Origin: Clonostachys chloroleuca
Lineage: Eukaryota; Ascomycota; Sordariomycetes; Hypocreales; Bionectriaceae
NCBI GenBank assembly: GCA_037952775.1
Contig: JBANAY010000003.1
Location: forward strand, 26,846,001 to 26,910,000
DNA: 64,000 nucleotides
Reading direction: 5' to 3'
This document shows positions 44,946 to 56,783 of this stretch, piece after piece. The translations under genes and the position numbers were made by a program. The notes beneath the pieces were generated by a model, which did no database searches, was not told where the DNA came from, and worked only from the letters and a program-made list of their open reading frames with translations. Within the stretch, counting starts at the first letter, position 1. Every line of letters begins with the position of its first letter.

Positions 44946-47652
44946 CTAGACCTTTGATCTTTGAAGCAGCCGTCCTACTTCAGCCAAGGATGTGTGATCG
45001 CCCTTGAAGATCCCAAACGAAGAAGGCCACAGAAGTTGAACAAAGTCAGGCGCCTTGTCCTCGGCTGTGAACATGATCCTATTCCTCATACACCATGTTG
45101 CCCCCGCCGCCTGATTATCAGAAGTAGTGTTCGACCAAATAAGGGCGAGCAGTTTCTCCTTTGCTGTTCTCGTATCGCTTGAAACGTCGGGTGCAGTTGA
45201 ACGCAAGCAATCGCCATCCTGTATTATAATAAATTCTAGACAATCTATTGTATCGTTCATGTCTCCGATCGTCTTCTGTTGTGATGGGATGGTGTCTAGC
45301 ATTTCATGGATGAGCTTGCTCGCATTTGAGCGAATAGCGGAAACAGCAATATCTGATGATCCGATGACAGCCATCAAAGCTCTCATGCGACCCATGAGAC
45401 AAGCTTGTCGTACGTAAACATAGGTCTGTGCTGACGGCTCGTTCCGCAAAGGCTGGAGCTCTAACATAAGTTCAATGAGAGTTATGACTCTCGCGTCTTT
45501 TGTCACCTCGTTGAGAGCGAACCCCAGAATGGTATTTGGGTCTTCTTGTGGTCTCAAGTGAGGTGAATAATACATGCCCAGGTCACGGTAGATACGGTCC
45601 CCGGCACCTAGAAGGACCCGGATATATTCTTTTCTCAGCTCCATGGGTTTACCATGTTTGCCCAGAACTTCCATCAGCGGTGTTCGGAACTTGTACATGT
45701 GGCGGCAGCTAGCTCCAGCGTCCAGAAGTTCCTTGATGAGAAGAGGGTCGACATTCTGAACAATGGCACGGTTGATGATGCCTCCCAGATAACCGGGGAT
45801 CCTTCTTGAGCCGGTTTGAAGGTTCAATAATTTTAGAACGAGGTCAAATGGTGTCGGTATCTGCACTGAGAGGCGTGGCACAGGAAGATAGATAACGTCG
45901 TGCTTTTGCAGAATAGCCTCACACCCATCCATATCCAAGACGTACTGAATGAGCTTCGCCTCACTGCGTTTGGAAACGGACCGCCAAATCCCAATCACAT
46001 CGTCCTCGCCTAAAACAGCGTTGGGGCATCGCGCTCGAAGCGTCTCGAAGGCAGTGACATCTCCATCGGCCAAGAACTTCTCCAAGGGAGTTGTATACTT
46101 TGAATCCCCCGTCGCAGTGCCACGGACAGGGTTCGCACCATGCTGGAGTAACACCTCGGCGATTGGTTCCACCTCTGATCTGTCCTTGTTGTGGACATAG
46201 AGTGACCATAAAGGTGGTTCATAGTTTACAGTATCATAGTGTGCAGCGGCTCCGGAATGTAAAAGCATACTTACAATAGCGAGAATGGATCTTTGGTGTG
46301 GATTTACTACAGCCATCAGAAGCGGTGGAGAACCCCCCATTCGTCTCCATTTGCGTTTGCGCCGGCAAGCAACAGGCGATTGACGGCAATGATGTTTGCG
46401 GAATGAGCGGCGCGGGCGAGGGCAGTGGTGCCCAAGAAGCTCCTATTGAATTCGAGGCGCGAGTCGATGAGAATATCCAATAAAGCTGAGCCGTGAATGT
46501 CTTGCAAGTGCGACTTGCATTCTTGGGTCTGCCAAGCAAACCATGGCCGTACATCCCATGGAGACTCGCATAAGAGATTGATCAAAGGAAGATTGTCATA
46601 ATCTCCGGTTGAATGAAGGTCAATGCCGAACCCGATCAGGCAGCAGGCATCTTCAAACCTATGGTCCTGAATGGATGAGTACAGCATAGTCTGACGGGCT
46701 AAATTTTGCCCTTCATCACCTCCAGGATTGTGTCGCGCTGCCGAGAGGTTGTCTGTAACAACAACGTTGATGTCTGCGCCATGATTCAACATCACCTGGA
46801 ACGAATCCCAGTGACGGTAGAGATATGCGTAAACAATGGGGCTCTGGCATGCAGAGTCTAAAACGTCAATCCTGGAATGGTAGCCTCGTGCTTGTATCAA
46901 CCATTCTACCATGCATGTCTGCCCTGACATGCACGCAACATGTAGAGGGGTTAATCCTGTGCGAACAAGATCCGTCCCTCCCTGGGGTTGGTCCATATAT
47001 TCAGAGGCGCCCGCAGATAGAAGCAGTTCTGCAGCCCGGACTTGGCCAGAGCAGATGGCGAGATGCAGTGGCGTCCACATAGGGATCTGCAGGTAGCAAG
47101 TAGCTGCGGTTCTTGGCCCCAGTATTTGAGGTTGTACCTCGCAATCACATAAGCCTAGACAGCCGGTATCCAGGCGAGGATTCTCCCTCAAGATGCGTTC
47201 TAAGATGGGAATGCTGCCCTTCCAGGCGGCAATGTGTACCACAGACCAGTGCCAGTCATGGTACTCACCAATCTCGATCTCATCTCCATCCTCGCTTCCG
47301 TCTTGCTCTAGGGCACGAGAAAAGGTATGAGTGCTCAGAATTTCACTGAAACTTGGGAATCTGGACGCGCGGCGGGGACTGTGCCAGATGCTGTCAATGT
47401 TGATGCCGGCGGCAAGGGCCGACTCAAGGGTCCGTGGTAGGTCGTGGACAACCCCCAAAACAGAGCCTTCTGCTGTGTGTATGGAGAAGAGGAGGCTGCG
47501 CGTCCGTACAGAAGGGGGATAGCCGTATTCCAAAAGTGCCCGTTGACACGTGCGAAGCTGGCCAGGTCAGCCAGATTGGCAGCCTGGTCCAGAATGAGGA
47601 GCCAGATCTCGGTGGGGAGAGGGGGTGAGCCCTGCAGGGAAGAACTAGCCAT
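44946..47652 (-). pseudogene. F-box/ankyrin-repeat gene with two single-base G-tract frameshifts
   Basis: The gene would encode about 900 residues. An F-box-like start (LPTEIWLLILDQAANLADL) is followed by many ankyrin repeats (VVHIAAWKGSIPILERIL, TPLHLAICSGQVRAAELLL, TPLHVACMSGQTCMVEWLI). Two breaks occur, both at runs of G on the coding strand. At 47452-47456 five G leave ALFWG out of frame with VVHDLPRTLESALAAG. Near 46340 six G leave ANANGDEW out of frame with GSPPLLMAVVNPH. One more G in each run joins all three segments without other change. No stop codons interrupt the long segments. Base-calling errors in homopolymers and true decay are both possible; the intact long frames favour error or very recent loss. 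Confidence 0.8.
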
Positions 47653-48656
47653 GGCTGGGCAGAGGGTAAGGTAGCGGTATATCTATCACCAACTTTCACG
47701 TGTGCGTGAGATCTGGATATCTGTCTCGATTTCGCTATTCAGCGAGAGATGGCGGAGGGGAAGTGATGACGCGGTGGTGCGCACTCGAGAATTCCCCTCT
47801 GCTGCCCAAGATGGTTGTTGTCATGTCTGGTTGCAGGCACACAGTGCGTAAAACTCCAACCCTGCGGCCTAAATACATCATGTGTAGAACCTGAAGAACC
47901 CTAGAAGATACAGTGCATATTGTCTAAAACACTGTACGTGGCGGATATGAGATATGACATGTACAGTACCACTACAATGGCCAGTAAGAATCTCGCCAAC
48001 CTCTTCCCAAAATCTAGTGGATGGTAGAGTCGTAGAACAAGTGGGTTTTCTTCCAAGAAATGCCCGTAAATCACACATTTTCGAGAAATAATTCCCAATC
48101 AAACTCCCTGGCCCGCAGGGACTAGGCTGTGTCAAACCTAATGGTTGCACATAGCGCTTGAAGGTGACGAATAGAGCACGTCGGCTTTCTCGCATATTCG
48201 GGGAGCTCGATTTCGTTCCTGTCAGCAAACTAAAAGAAGCATAGCGAACATCGTTGGAACATCATTGGTCAGTCATCATGCTGTAGTACTGGCCAAATTC
48301 TGCCTTGGAGGACAGCACCATACTAACAGGCTCGTCCGGATTTCATTAAACATTTGAAGTAGAGCAGATGAGGCTACAAATGATGCTAGGTTTATTGACC
48401 TGATTTTTTCAACCTTTTAGGTGTTCGGCAGAACACCTGGAACTTGGCTATGCTGGTACAATAGTCTCTGCTTCGCCTTGGCCCACATCATCCAATGATC
48501 CTTGTAGGTCAGATAGGATTACTCCCCAGGAAACACACCTGTATCCTCTAATTGAAAGCCTCCCTGCAGTTCAAATAGGTCTTATTTTGCATGTGAAATC
48601 TACCGAGGTAGGTGAAATAGTTTCTTGTGTACGGTCCAGTTGAGAACACTTTATAA
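47653..48656. promoter_or_regulatory. Divergent spacer between ankyrin and PAQR genes
   Basis: About 1 kb holding the promoters of two divergent genes. I see no gene. Confidence 0.45.
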
Positions 48657-49808
48657 ATGGCTGATGATCCTTCTTTAAGCGGAGACATTCAAGCCGTTGC
48701 TAAGCACTACAGCTTTCCAATGAAAATGAATCCTATTTCGGGCACTGAGCCACGCACGTTGCTCTGGGACTCTATTTGTAAGTTGGGAATCCGGACTCGG
48801 TCCCGCTGGGCTGGGTTTGTTGGCTAACGTTATCAGTGCCATGGCAAAGGTAGACTTTACGAGCCCTTTCTACGGACCGAGTTAGACAAAATCACTCACT
48901 ACTTATTACAGAGATAACGAGTATATTCTCTCAGGATATCGGTATGTCCGGGAGAACACTGGCCGATGATCGTCATCCCCAGCTAATAGTCGATTTCTAG
49001 ACGCGCAACTTTCTCGTATTACAGATCAATACTATCTGTGATTGAGATTCATAATGAGACAGGTTTGTAATTCATATAGTGCTACGATACTATTACTATG
49101 CTCACATTTTTAGCAAATATCTGGTCACATCTCTTAGGAGCCATGTACATCATGTTGGGGCTTTTGCGGTTCCTCACCAGCTCACCAATCACAAACCCGG
49201 ATCCGAATACCCTAGCCGTGGCTATATTCTATCTATCTAGTACACTCTGCTTCACCCTATCTGGGATCTACCACACCCTATCAGACCACAGCCCCTCAGT
49301 CCGTCGTACCAGCAATGAACTAGACCACCTAGGCATTGTCATTCTCGTTTGCGGCGCTGGCGTTTCTGCCAATCATTTCGCGTTCCTCGATGAAAGCGAG
49401 TTGAGGCTCAAATATTTCATCAGTCTAGCCGTCATTGGTGTGGTTTGCGGGTGGTTCACACTGCAGTCGAAGTTCAGACAATCAAATTATCGGCCTATGA
49501 GAGCTGTTGTTTACACGGCACTTGGCTTGAGCATGGTTTTACCTATTGCGCACGGATGGAAGAAGTATGGTTTCGCTACATTGAATGATAGAATGGATGT
49601 GTCGTCATTCTTTCAAATGGGTGGCTTTGTATTTCTTGGGGGTATTGTATACGTGGCTCGTGTGCCTGAGCGGTGGTATCCTGGGGCTTTTGATCTACTG
49701 GGGCAAAGTCATAACTGGCTCCACGTGTTGGTTGTTGTTGCAGCGTTGCTGAGACTCGATAGACTTTGTGAGCTTCATTTAAAATGGCACCATCATGAAC
49801 TGGGGTGA
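48657..49808 (+). CDS. PAQR-family (adiponectin receptor / hemolysin III-like) membrane protein
   Basis: The spliced product is 306 residues from exons 48657-48777, 48837-48849, 48912-48941, 49001-49062 and 49114-49808 (921 nt). Exon 2 is a 13-nt microexon. The PAQR signature is complete: LPWQRDNEYILSGYR, IHNETANIWSHLLGA with the metal-binding Ser/His region, SGIYHTLSDHS, ELDHLGI and the C-terminal LGQSHNWLHVLVV. Seven helices are present. Fungal members (Izh type) act in zinc and lipid homeostasis, possibly as ceramidase-like hydrolases, in the endomembrane or plasma membrane. All expected metal-site His residues are seen. Confidence 0.93.
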
Positions 49809-50723
49809 TGGGCTTGACTGGTCATCCCGCCTCAGTTCAGCAAAGCCCTGATCTAGTCTTGTCATGTTCCTAACCTGCCAGAGACCTGAAAGAGAAAATA
49901 TACAGGGCATCAGAGATCTCATGTATAATGAGATAATAGCTGAAATGGCGGGTGGAGGGGCTCCCCAGTCTGTGGCGCTCTACATATACGGTTCGTCAAT
50001 GAGGAAACGCATCTTTTTTCAAGCAATTGCTACTAAATAAAAGGTCTTAGCCATTACAGGCTCGATACATAGATAGAACTGTGACATGATGTTAGTATGC
50101 CCGATCTTGTGCCTGATATATATATGAATAGGTAGGTGCATGAAATCCCATCTATCAGCCAATAAAGCATCGCGAGGCGGAGTAATCCACTCGCCAAGCC
50201 TCGTGTTTTTTTTCCTTTGGTGACACCATTCCCACTTCCAAACCAAGGCCATCTTCGCCTACGACTTCGCTTCCAAGCCCTGGTTTATGAAGAGATATGT
50301 TGTTTCTTCCGTTACTCATATCGAATGACTTGATTCATTCCTTTTCAATTTTGCACCCATCGATGACGTTGTTCTGCTTAAACCCAGGCTAGAAGAGGAA
50401 ATTACAGTTGAATGCCTTGAAACCTCAATACGTGTTCGTTATTCCGGTTTGGGCACGGAAGACACGGAAGATGTCACTGCCGTCGGATGGTCAGTGCCAA
50501 TTTAAGCGAGCGAACGAAACCCGCCCAACTGCCGGGCGAGTCGACGTTTCTCGAACCGCAGATCAGAGGCTCGTATTTCCGTGATCAACAAGGCCCACAT
50601 CATGGAAATTGACAATCTATGACCTCGTATCGTAGTGGTTAAATACCATCAACCGTTGTCAAGGTGCCCAACATATGTCGTGCCCTCTTATCGCTCCTCT
50701 CATCACCACTAATAGCCGCAGCC
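49809..50723. other. Intergenic region
   Basis: This is the 3' flank of the PAQR gene and the promoter of the aspartic protease. I see no gene. Confidence 0.45.
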
Positions 50724-51987
50724 ATGGCACTCAAAACTTTCGGTTTGGCCGCATTATCCCTTGCACCAATTGCATACGGGGCGGTCTTTGATTTGCCCGT
50801 CATTGTGTATAATGGTTACGTAGGTTGAACCATCCGAGAGATCCATGTATCAGCGCCTAACGTGGTGTAGAAATTGATTGAACTTAACATCGGAACCCCG
50901 GCACGACCATATCGTCTTCTTTTTGATACTGGGAGTACATCTACTTGGATTGTAGACAAGGAGTGCGGCGAACATTGCAACAACGTGAGCGGGTATGCAC
51001 GTCGATAATTCCTTCTACCAATGTTTCTTTCTGCTAACAATTGGCCCATATAGATTCGACAGAATTGGCTATGATATTACCGCGTCTTCTACTGGCAACT
51101 ATACCGGCCAGGAAGCATCGATCGATTATCTTGGCGGACGCGTCGCAGGGCTGACTGTGTCCGACAAGCTCACCATCGGAGATGTGAGCTCTGACCAGTT
51201 GTTCATTGCAGCAAACGAAAGTAATTGGGCTGCACTTCCCGCCCATGGCTTTCTTGGTCTGGCCTTCAACAGCATTGCTGATGGCGGCGCGACGCCCATA
51301 TTTGAGACCTTGATGGCGCAGAAGCTCGTCGATGAGCCTCGCTTCGGCATTTACTACGATCAGACTGGGAAGGACAGCCCCGAAGGCGGGCACGGTCAAG
51401 GCCTGTTGACCCTCGGTGGATCGAGGCAGGATAAATATGTCGATGGCGAAATGACCAAGGTGCCTCTTCTTCGACGCGCTGGCGGTTATGATGTGTGGCG
51501 AAGCACACTGTATTCAGGAAAGGGCAAGCAAGTGACTTCGAATGGTACCGAAGTTGAGAGCTCTATTGACTTCTCGTGGGGGAACATTGTCTTTGACACC
51601 GGGGCTTCTAGCATGTCACTCTCCCCTGATAAGATTGAGGATGTTTATGCATCTATTGGTATGAATTGGACTGCCATTATCACAGGCAAGCACATACCTC
51701 TCTGCAGCGAGTTCACCGACAAATGGTCCTTCACTTTGGTTGTTGGCAACTACGATAACAAGAAGGAACTCACTGTCACAGGAGACCAACTCAAGCTACC
51801 TGGTTTTGCCAACCGGGAGGATGCCTGCTGGCCACCTTTTGATGACTCAGGAGCAAATGGTTTTTCGCTGATTGGAACGAGATTCTTGAGGAATTTCTAT
51901 ACTGTGTGGGATTATGGAACCAATCCAAGTGAGGATGAATACTATTCGGCATCCTTATGGTTTGGTAAACTCAAGGCCGAGGATTAG
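50724..51987 (+). CDS. Secreted pepsin-like aspartic protease
   Basis: The spliced product is 383 residues from exons 50724-50819, 50871-50992 and 51054-51987 (1152 nt). A signal peptide is present (MALKTFGLAALSLAPIAYGA). Both catalytic motifs of family A1 are present: FDTGSTSTW near residue 50 and FDTGASSMS near residue 255. The flap Tyr region follows the first motif, and GFLGLAFN is typical. There is almost no propeptide between signal and mature start, which is short for the family. No GPI-type hydrophobic tail is seen. The enzyme likely degrades protein outside the cell. Confidence 0.92.
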
Positions 51988-54280
51988 GAGTACATCATGT
52001 GCCGTTATGGGATATGAATGATCGATCTGTAGCTACCTAGTAACAAAAACGCCCTAGTTTACATCATACATACTTCCTTGACACCCAAAGCTACCTTAAA
52101 GTCATCATTTTTCATCTCTCACACCACAGAAGTACTTGGCCCATCCACAAAAAATGTGACCGGCTTAGGCCGGCTTTATAGAGGTTTATATAGTCCATTA
52201 GAAACGCGAGACTAAGATGATAGGTCTCGCTTATTGGCGGCACTTTTTCGGCCAAGTCTGCTTAATTTCCCCGTTGTAAAGCAGCGGCATTTATTGCGGT
52301 TGAGGTGAAGACAAAGTATGGGCTTGGTCGAGCAAGATAGCCTGAGTCTGAGGCAAGAAACTTAATTTGGTGGGTGAGCGCAACATATCTTTCATACATG
52401 AAAGTAGGAGTCATCATGAATGTGCAAAGAAGTAAGACGCTTGAGTGCAACCCAATTTTCAGCAATTGGTGGGTTTGATGAATTTACATTGATAGGTAGG
52501 AGCTCTCTCCGTCCATTTTTACTTTCACCTTTACTCTGCTCTATAGTTAACAGGTGCCCTCGGAGTCTGTTAGTCCTTATCGATAGCAGAAGATGCTTTC
52601 CATCACTAACTCCTGCCAAGTTTCCTTCAAGTTCCTTCTTGAACCTCACCAACCACCACACGCTGAGCAGCAACCCGACGTGGAAAAGCCCAACCTAGCC
52701 GATCAACTATATCGTCTTCCCTCAGTTGCCGCGCCCCGAACAGAACACAGAAAACCATGGCCTTGAGGCAGTTTCATGCTCCAAGATAGAGCGAATTACT
52801 AGTGAGAATGCCCAGCACGTCCATCACGCCTCCATCGCCCGATGCCACGGCTCGTCATAATTTCAACAGATGAGTGACGCGACTTCTCCCGCTCTATTCG
52901 AGCCGCTACGTATTTTTTTTTAATTCAAAAAGCCTCTTAACCCAGGAACAAGCATACCAATAACGATAGCTGCCGATGATTTCCTTCGAGCAAGTTCGCG
53001 CGAAAGGCGATTGAGAGCAACGATTAGCGTTCCCGACAATTGCTCAAGAAACCGACAGACTTGTAGCCCTCGCCGTCGAATCCCAAACATCCGGATGACA
53101 AGCACATGTCTGTCGCAGTCCTGATCTTACCAAAAATGAGACAAGGGGCGACATTGAGGTCCTTCTATGCACCGAGAACTGTGAAAGCATAAGCTCGACT
53201 GGTTCACGACAGTCAACCCAACCAGCCACCCTCGGTCAAGCACCACATGCAAGTCAACCTTGGGTTTCTGTTATTCAAGGCTGTGGGAACTCAGTTCCCC
53301 GGCCACAAATACAACACCGTGGCTCAATAAATAGGTGGCACTCTCCCATCTAACTGGCAAGGGTTGTATGAAAGGCTACCTCCACTGCCAAGATAGTCGA
53401 CATCATGCCCATATGTTGTTCAAGCCAAGGCATACTGCAGTATGTCACTCTTTGAGCGCTTGAATACATTTAGACGATCAATTAACTAACCGGTCCTATC
53501 TAAAAGAAACAGTAGTGCCCCGGTCTTGGTTGGATTGCAAGGACGGAACAGTTTTAGAGGTCGCCTGTTTGGTTCACGTTGTAAGCTCTTGCAAGGCCAA
53601 TAATTGCGCGCGTTACTTCAGTCATCGACCCTCGCAACCCACCCCGTTTCTATCGGCAAAATCCATCGCATCAAGATTGCTCCTTATGGTAGGGCGATGG
53701 TCCATACCCGCCCGGGTTCTTTCTGGCGTGGAAACTGATACAAAGCCATGACGCGCCGCCAAATTTCCAGCCTGAGATCTCAGAAAACGCATCGGAGATA
53801 TCTGGGATCTACAAGATATCACCTTCAGATTAGATAGATCTTTTTGTCGTGTGGGCCTCACCATCTGGTGCTTCTCTTGAGACCAAAAGTGCCGGCATAA
53901 TGAGCTTTCATAGCTGGAAGCGAACGGTGAACCGTCTCTTGTTTGTTCAACTTCACGTGCACAGCTAACCAGCGTTAAGCTTGGGAATCCGTATTCTGAG
54001 AAAGTGAGCTTGCACATTATGCTTTGCTTGTGTTTACGCGTCACCTAAGCGCGCGTGGGCGGTTTTTTTGCCTCCTTCCCTCTCTTTCTCATGTCACTTC
54101 ACCTACTCCTCACCCTTCTTTCGCTTTTCGCTTTGACCACGCCCTAGTCCAGACCTCGCATTTCCGCTTGAAGGACTCCAGTAAATGCTGGGCTAAAACA
54201 CCAACTACTTCCCAAGCTCAACTGTTCCTCCTTCAGTAACCTCTCTCATTCAACAACCAACCGCGCTTTTCAACGCCATC
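51988..54280. other. Intergenic region
   Basis: A 2.3-kb stretch without a supportable gene. A short spliceable frame starts at 53405 (MPICCSSQ, intron with GTATGT donor and AAAAG acceptor) but shows no family likeness. The right end is pyrimidine-rich, as fungal leaders often are. Confidence 0.4.
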
Positions 54281-55616
54281 ATGGATGCCTCGACGTTACT
54301 AGAGGTGCCAGGTCACTGTCGATTACCAAATTCTTTGACTGAAGACGATCAGAAATGCCAAAACTGTCGTGAGCCTGGAGCCAGGATGGTCTGCGGCAAC
54401 TGTAAAGTGGCAGACATCGGATCCCTCTCCACTCGATACTGTTCGCGAGACTGTCAAAAGGCACATTGGCAAGAACACAAGAAGATCTGCAACGCTCGCC
54501 GCCGTTTCACACGTGCCATCCGCGTCCTCAATACAATCTGGGAAGCTTTTGCGGAACTCACCTATGTGAACCGGGTCATGGTTACTGGCAAGACTGATAG
54601 AGTTATCCACACTACTCTCCTAGGCCAGAACGAAGCTCTTGACCATGGAGGATGGACCGGGGAGTCAATCTTTCCTGGTTTTTCCCCGGACGTGCTGGGA
54701 GGGAACGAGGATGAGCATGTGAAGCAAGCCATTCTCCAGGATATCGGCGGCAACAACGGCAACGATATCGTAACCACAGGTTTAAGCTTGATCAAGTCCC
54801 TTCTAACACGTAAGTGTTTTTTTTTGTCTCCTATTTTCCTGAATACAATCGAAAGGGCTCACCGTGCTAACAATGGCTTTATCAGCTGTTTGCTCCGATA
54901 TAACCGAAATCCGATTCAAGGCCAAAGGTTGTGCCCTTGTCGTCGAAGTTGGAAGCAGTCCCATCCTAGACGCCCACGTCATCCTCCACGCCCAAACCCA
55001 GAGCGGCGAAGAATTCTGCATCGATTTTACTGGCGCCCGGTTTGGATGGGAAGAAAAGATGTATCCATGGCGAACCTTCGCTCAACATCGCGCAGAATCC
55101 CTCGACAGCCATTTGGCTCTCGGTGGCACCAACTTGCACAAAGCCTTGATTATGGAGACTCACCCTGCAGACCAGTCATACAGAGCTGCATACGATCTCC
55201 GTTGGGAAGTTGCCGAAGACGTAGTCAAGTCAATCACAGCCTTCTTCTCTGAAAAGAAGATTAATGCCTGGCTTTTCATGTCCCAAGCCAACTCCACTTT
55301 CCCAAGCCAGAGTGATGAGTTGGTTTCCAGGGCTACCATGGCTATCCACGATAGCATTCGTCAGCTCACTGTCGAGCGCGGCATTGGGCGGTGGTATGTT
55401 GAGGTCCAGCCCACTAGATTCGCCTTGAGGGTTCTCCGTGATGAAGAGCTCGCCCGCAAGATGAAGAAGGTGTGGCTGAGCCAGAAGCAAGTTGACAAGG
55501 TGCGACTCAGATTTGCGCACTTGCCGAAGCGACGTATGGAGAAGGCTTGCTTGGACAAATTGTCCGACATGGTGTTGAAGCGCTGGGCAAAGTACATGTA
55601 TTGCCAACACAGCTGA
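54281..55616 (+). CDS. MYND zinc-finger protein of a fungal unknown family
   Basis: The spliced product is 419 residues from exons 54281-54809 and 54886-55616 (1260 nt). A MYND-type zinc finger covers about residues 27-70: CQNCREPGARMVCGNC, then YCSRDCQKAHWQEHKKIC. The rest has a mixed alpha/beta body with RFGWEEKMYPW and a basic C-terminus. No SET domain is present. MYND fingers bind proline-rich peptides; the role here is probably as a protein-interaction factor. The family name is not known to me. Confidence 0.88.
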
Positions 55617-56066
55617 TGGTATACGTGCTATCGCCAAGTTTGTTATTGCCAAGTTTGAAATTACCAACGGCGATGTAACTGAAAAGTGTTACCTGGTATT
55701 GGAAGTATTGATCATACGTAGGAAAAGATTCTTTTTGTTTGTGCTTGTGCAACATGCGGGTCTGATCTAGCTGTGTTTTGCTTGGCCTACATCTTGAGAA
55801 CCATTGTGCCTGAGCCCTCATAGATGTGTCTTTAGCCTAGGTAGCTTTATTTGCCCTGCAGTTTCTCTGTTATTTTCATACTCCGTGTTTCCCTTTGCAA
55901 CTAGCGCGGAAAGTCCCCTTCTCAAGTGCCTAGTGAGTGATCAGATGTCATTGACTTATTGCTTCAATGATTGCCATGATGGTTGGAGGCACGAGTTCGG
56001 ATGGGAAAGTGTACATGAAATCAATATTCATCATATGCTGTCGCTTTTTTAGAGCAGGTGAGAAAT
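55617..56066. other. Intergenic region, convergent 3' ends
   Basis: A short AT-rich spacer. Nothing is seen. Confidence 0.45.
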
Positions 56067-56783
56067 CTACGATCTAGGTAGTGGTTTACAAATAATCGCA
56101 GAGTACCCAAATGAGCCCTCAGCCCCCAAATGCTCAATCTCAACGTTCCAATTGGTCCCCTCACACTCCAAAAGTGGCCTCACGAAGTGTGGCTGGCGAT
56201 AGGAAACAGCAAGGTAAACCCCGCTGGGTTTGAGGATGCGAGATACCTCGCGCAGGTACTCGCCGGTGTTCTTCACAGTGTCGTCGGGAGGGTTCCAGGG
56301 ACTTCCATGTATCATGACATCGAGTGTGCTTTTGTCAAAGGCGGCATCAACCGAGGCATTGGTAATACTATCCATGTGACGCACATCCATCATCTCCCAC
56401 CGGATCACGTCTGAGAGCCCCAATTCGGCGTGGCGCTGAGACATGGTCTTCACGACGACAGCGGAGAAATCAACGCAAAGCTGGCGATTGTAGCCTTTGG
56501 CGGCCAGATGCTGCGGGATTGTCTGGACACGTGGTTAGTGTGGTGCCCCAAGTGAAGGGGCTTCATGGACACATACACTGTCGCCGGATCCCAGATGGAC
56601 GATGTGCGGCTCTGAGGCGGGAGGGTAGGCTTGGAAGAGGCGCTGGTTGAAGAATTCCTCCAGGTCCTTGAATGATCGGAGCCATTCATGGACCTGCTCC
56701 TCGCCTTTGACCGTCTCGGTATACCGCCCGTCCCAGTACTCAGCATATGCCAGTCGTTCGTTTTCGTCGTCGCGGCTTACCAT
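56067..56783 (-). CDS. METTL13-like class I SAM-dependent methyltransferase
   Basis: The spliced product is 220 residues from exons 56783-56577 and 56522-56067 (663 nt). SAM-binding motif I is IVHLGSGDS, split by the intron, followed by TIPQHLAAKGY and the motif II acidic end VDFSAVVV. The DKSTLDVMIHG and YLREVSRILKPSGVYLAVSY segments match the METTL13/EEF1A-lysine methyltransferase group (known substrate: translation factor eEF1A). The N-terminal YWDGRYT is typical too. It is a likely housekeeping cytosolic enzyme; its exact substrate is inferred. Confidence 0.88.

Noticed and set aside
53405..53640. A short spliced frame beginning MPICCSSQ
   Set aside because: The intron signals are fair, but the product is tiny and unlike any family I know; chance cannot be excluded.
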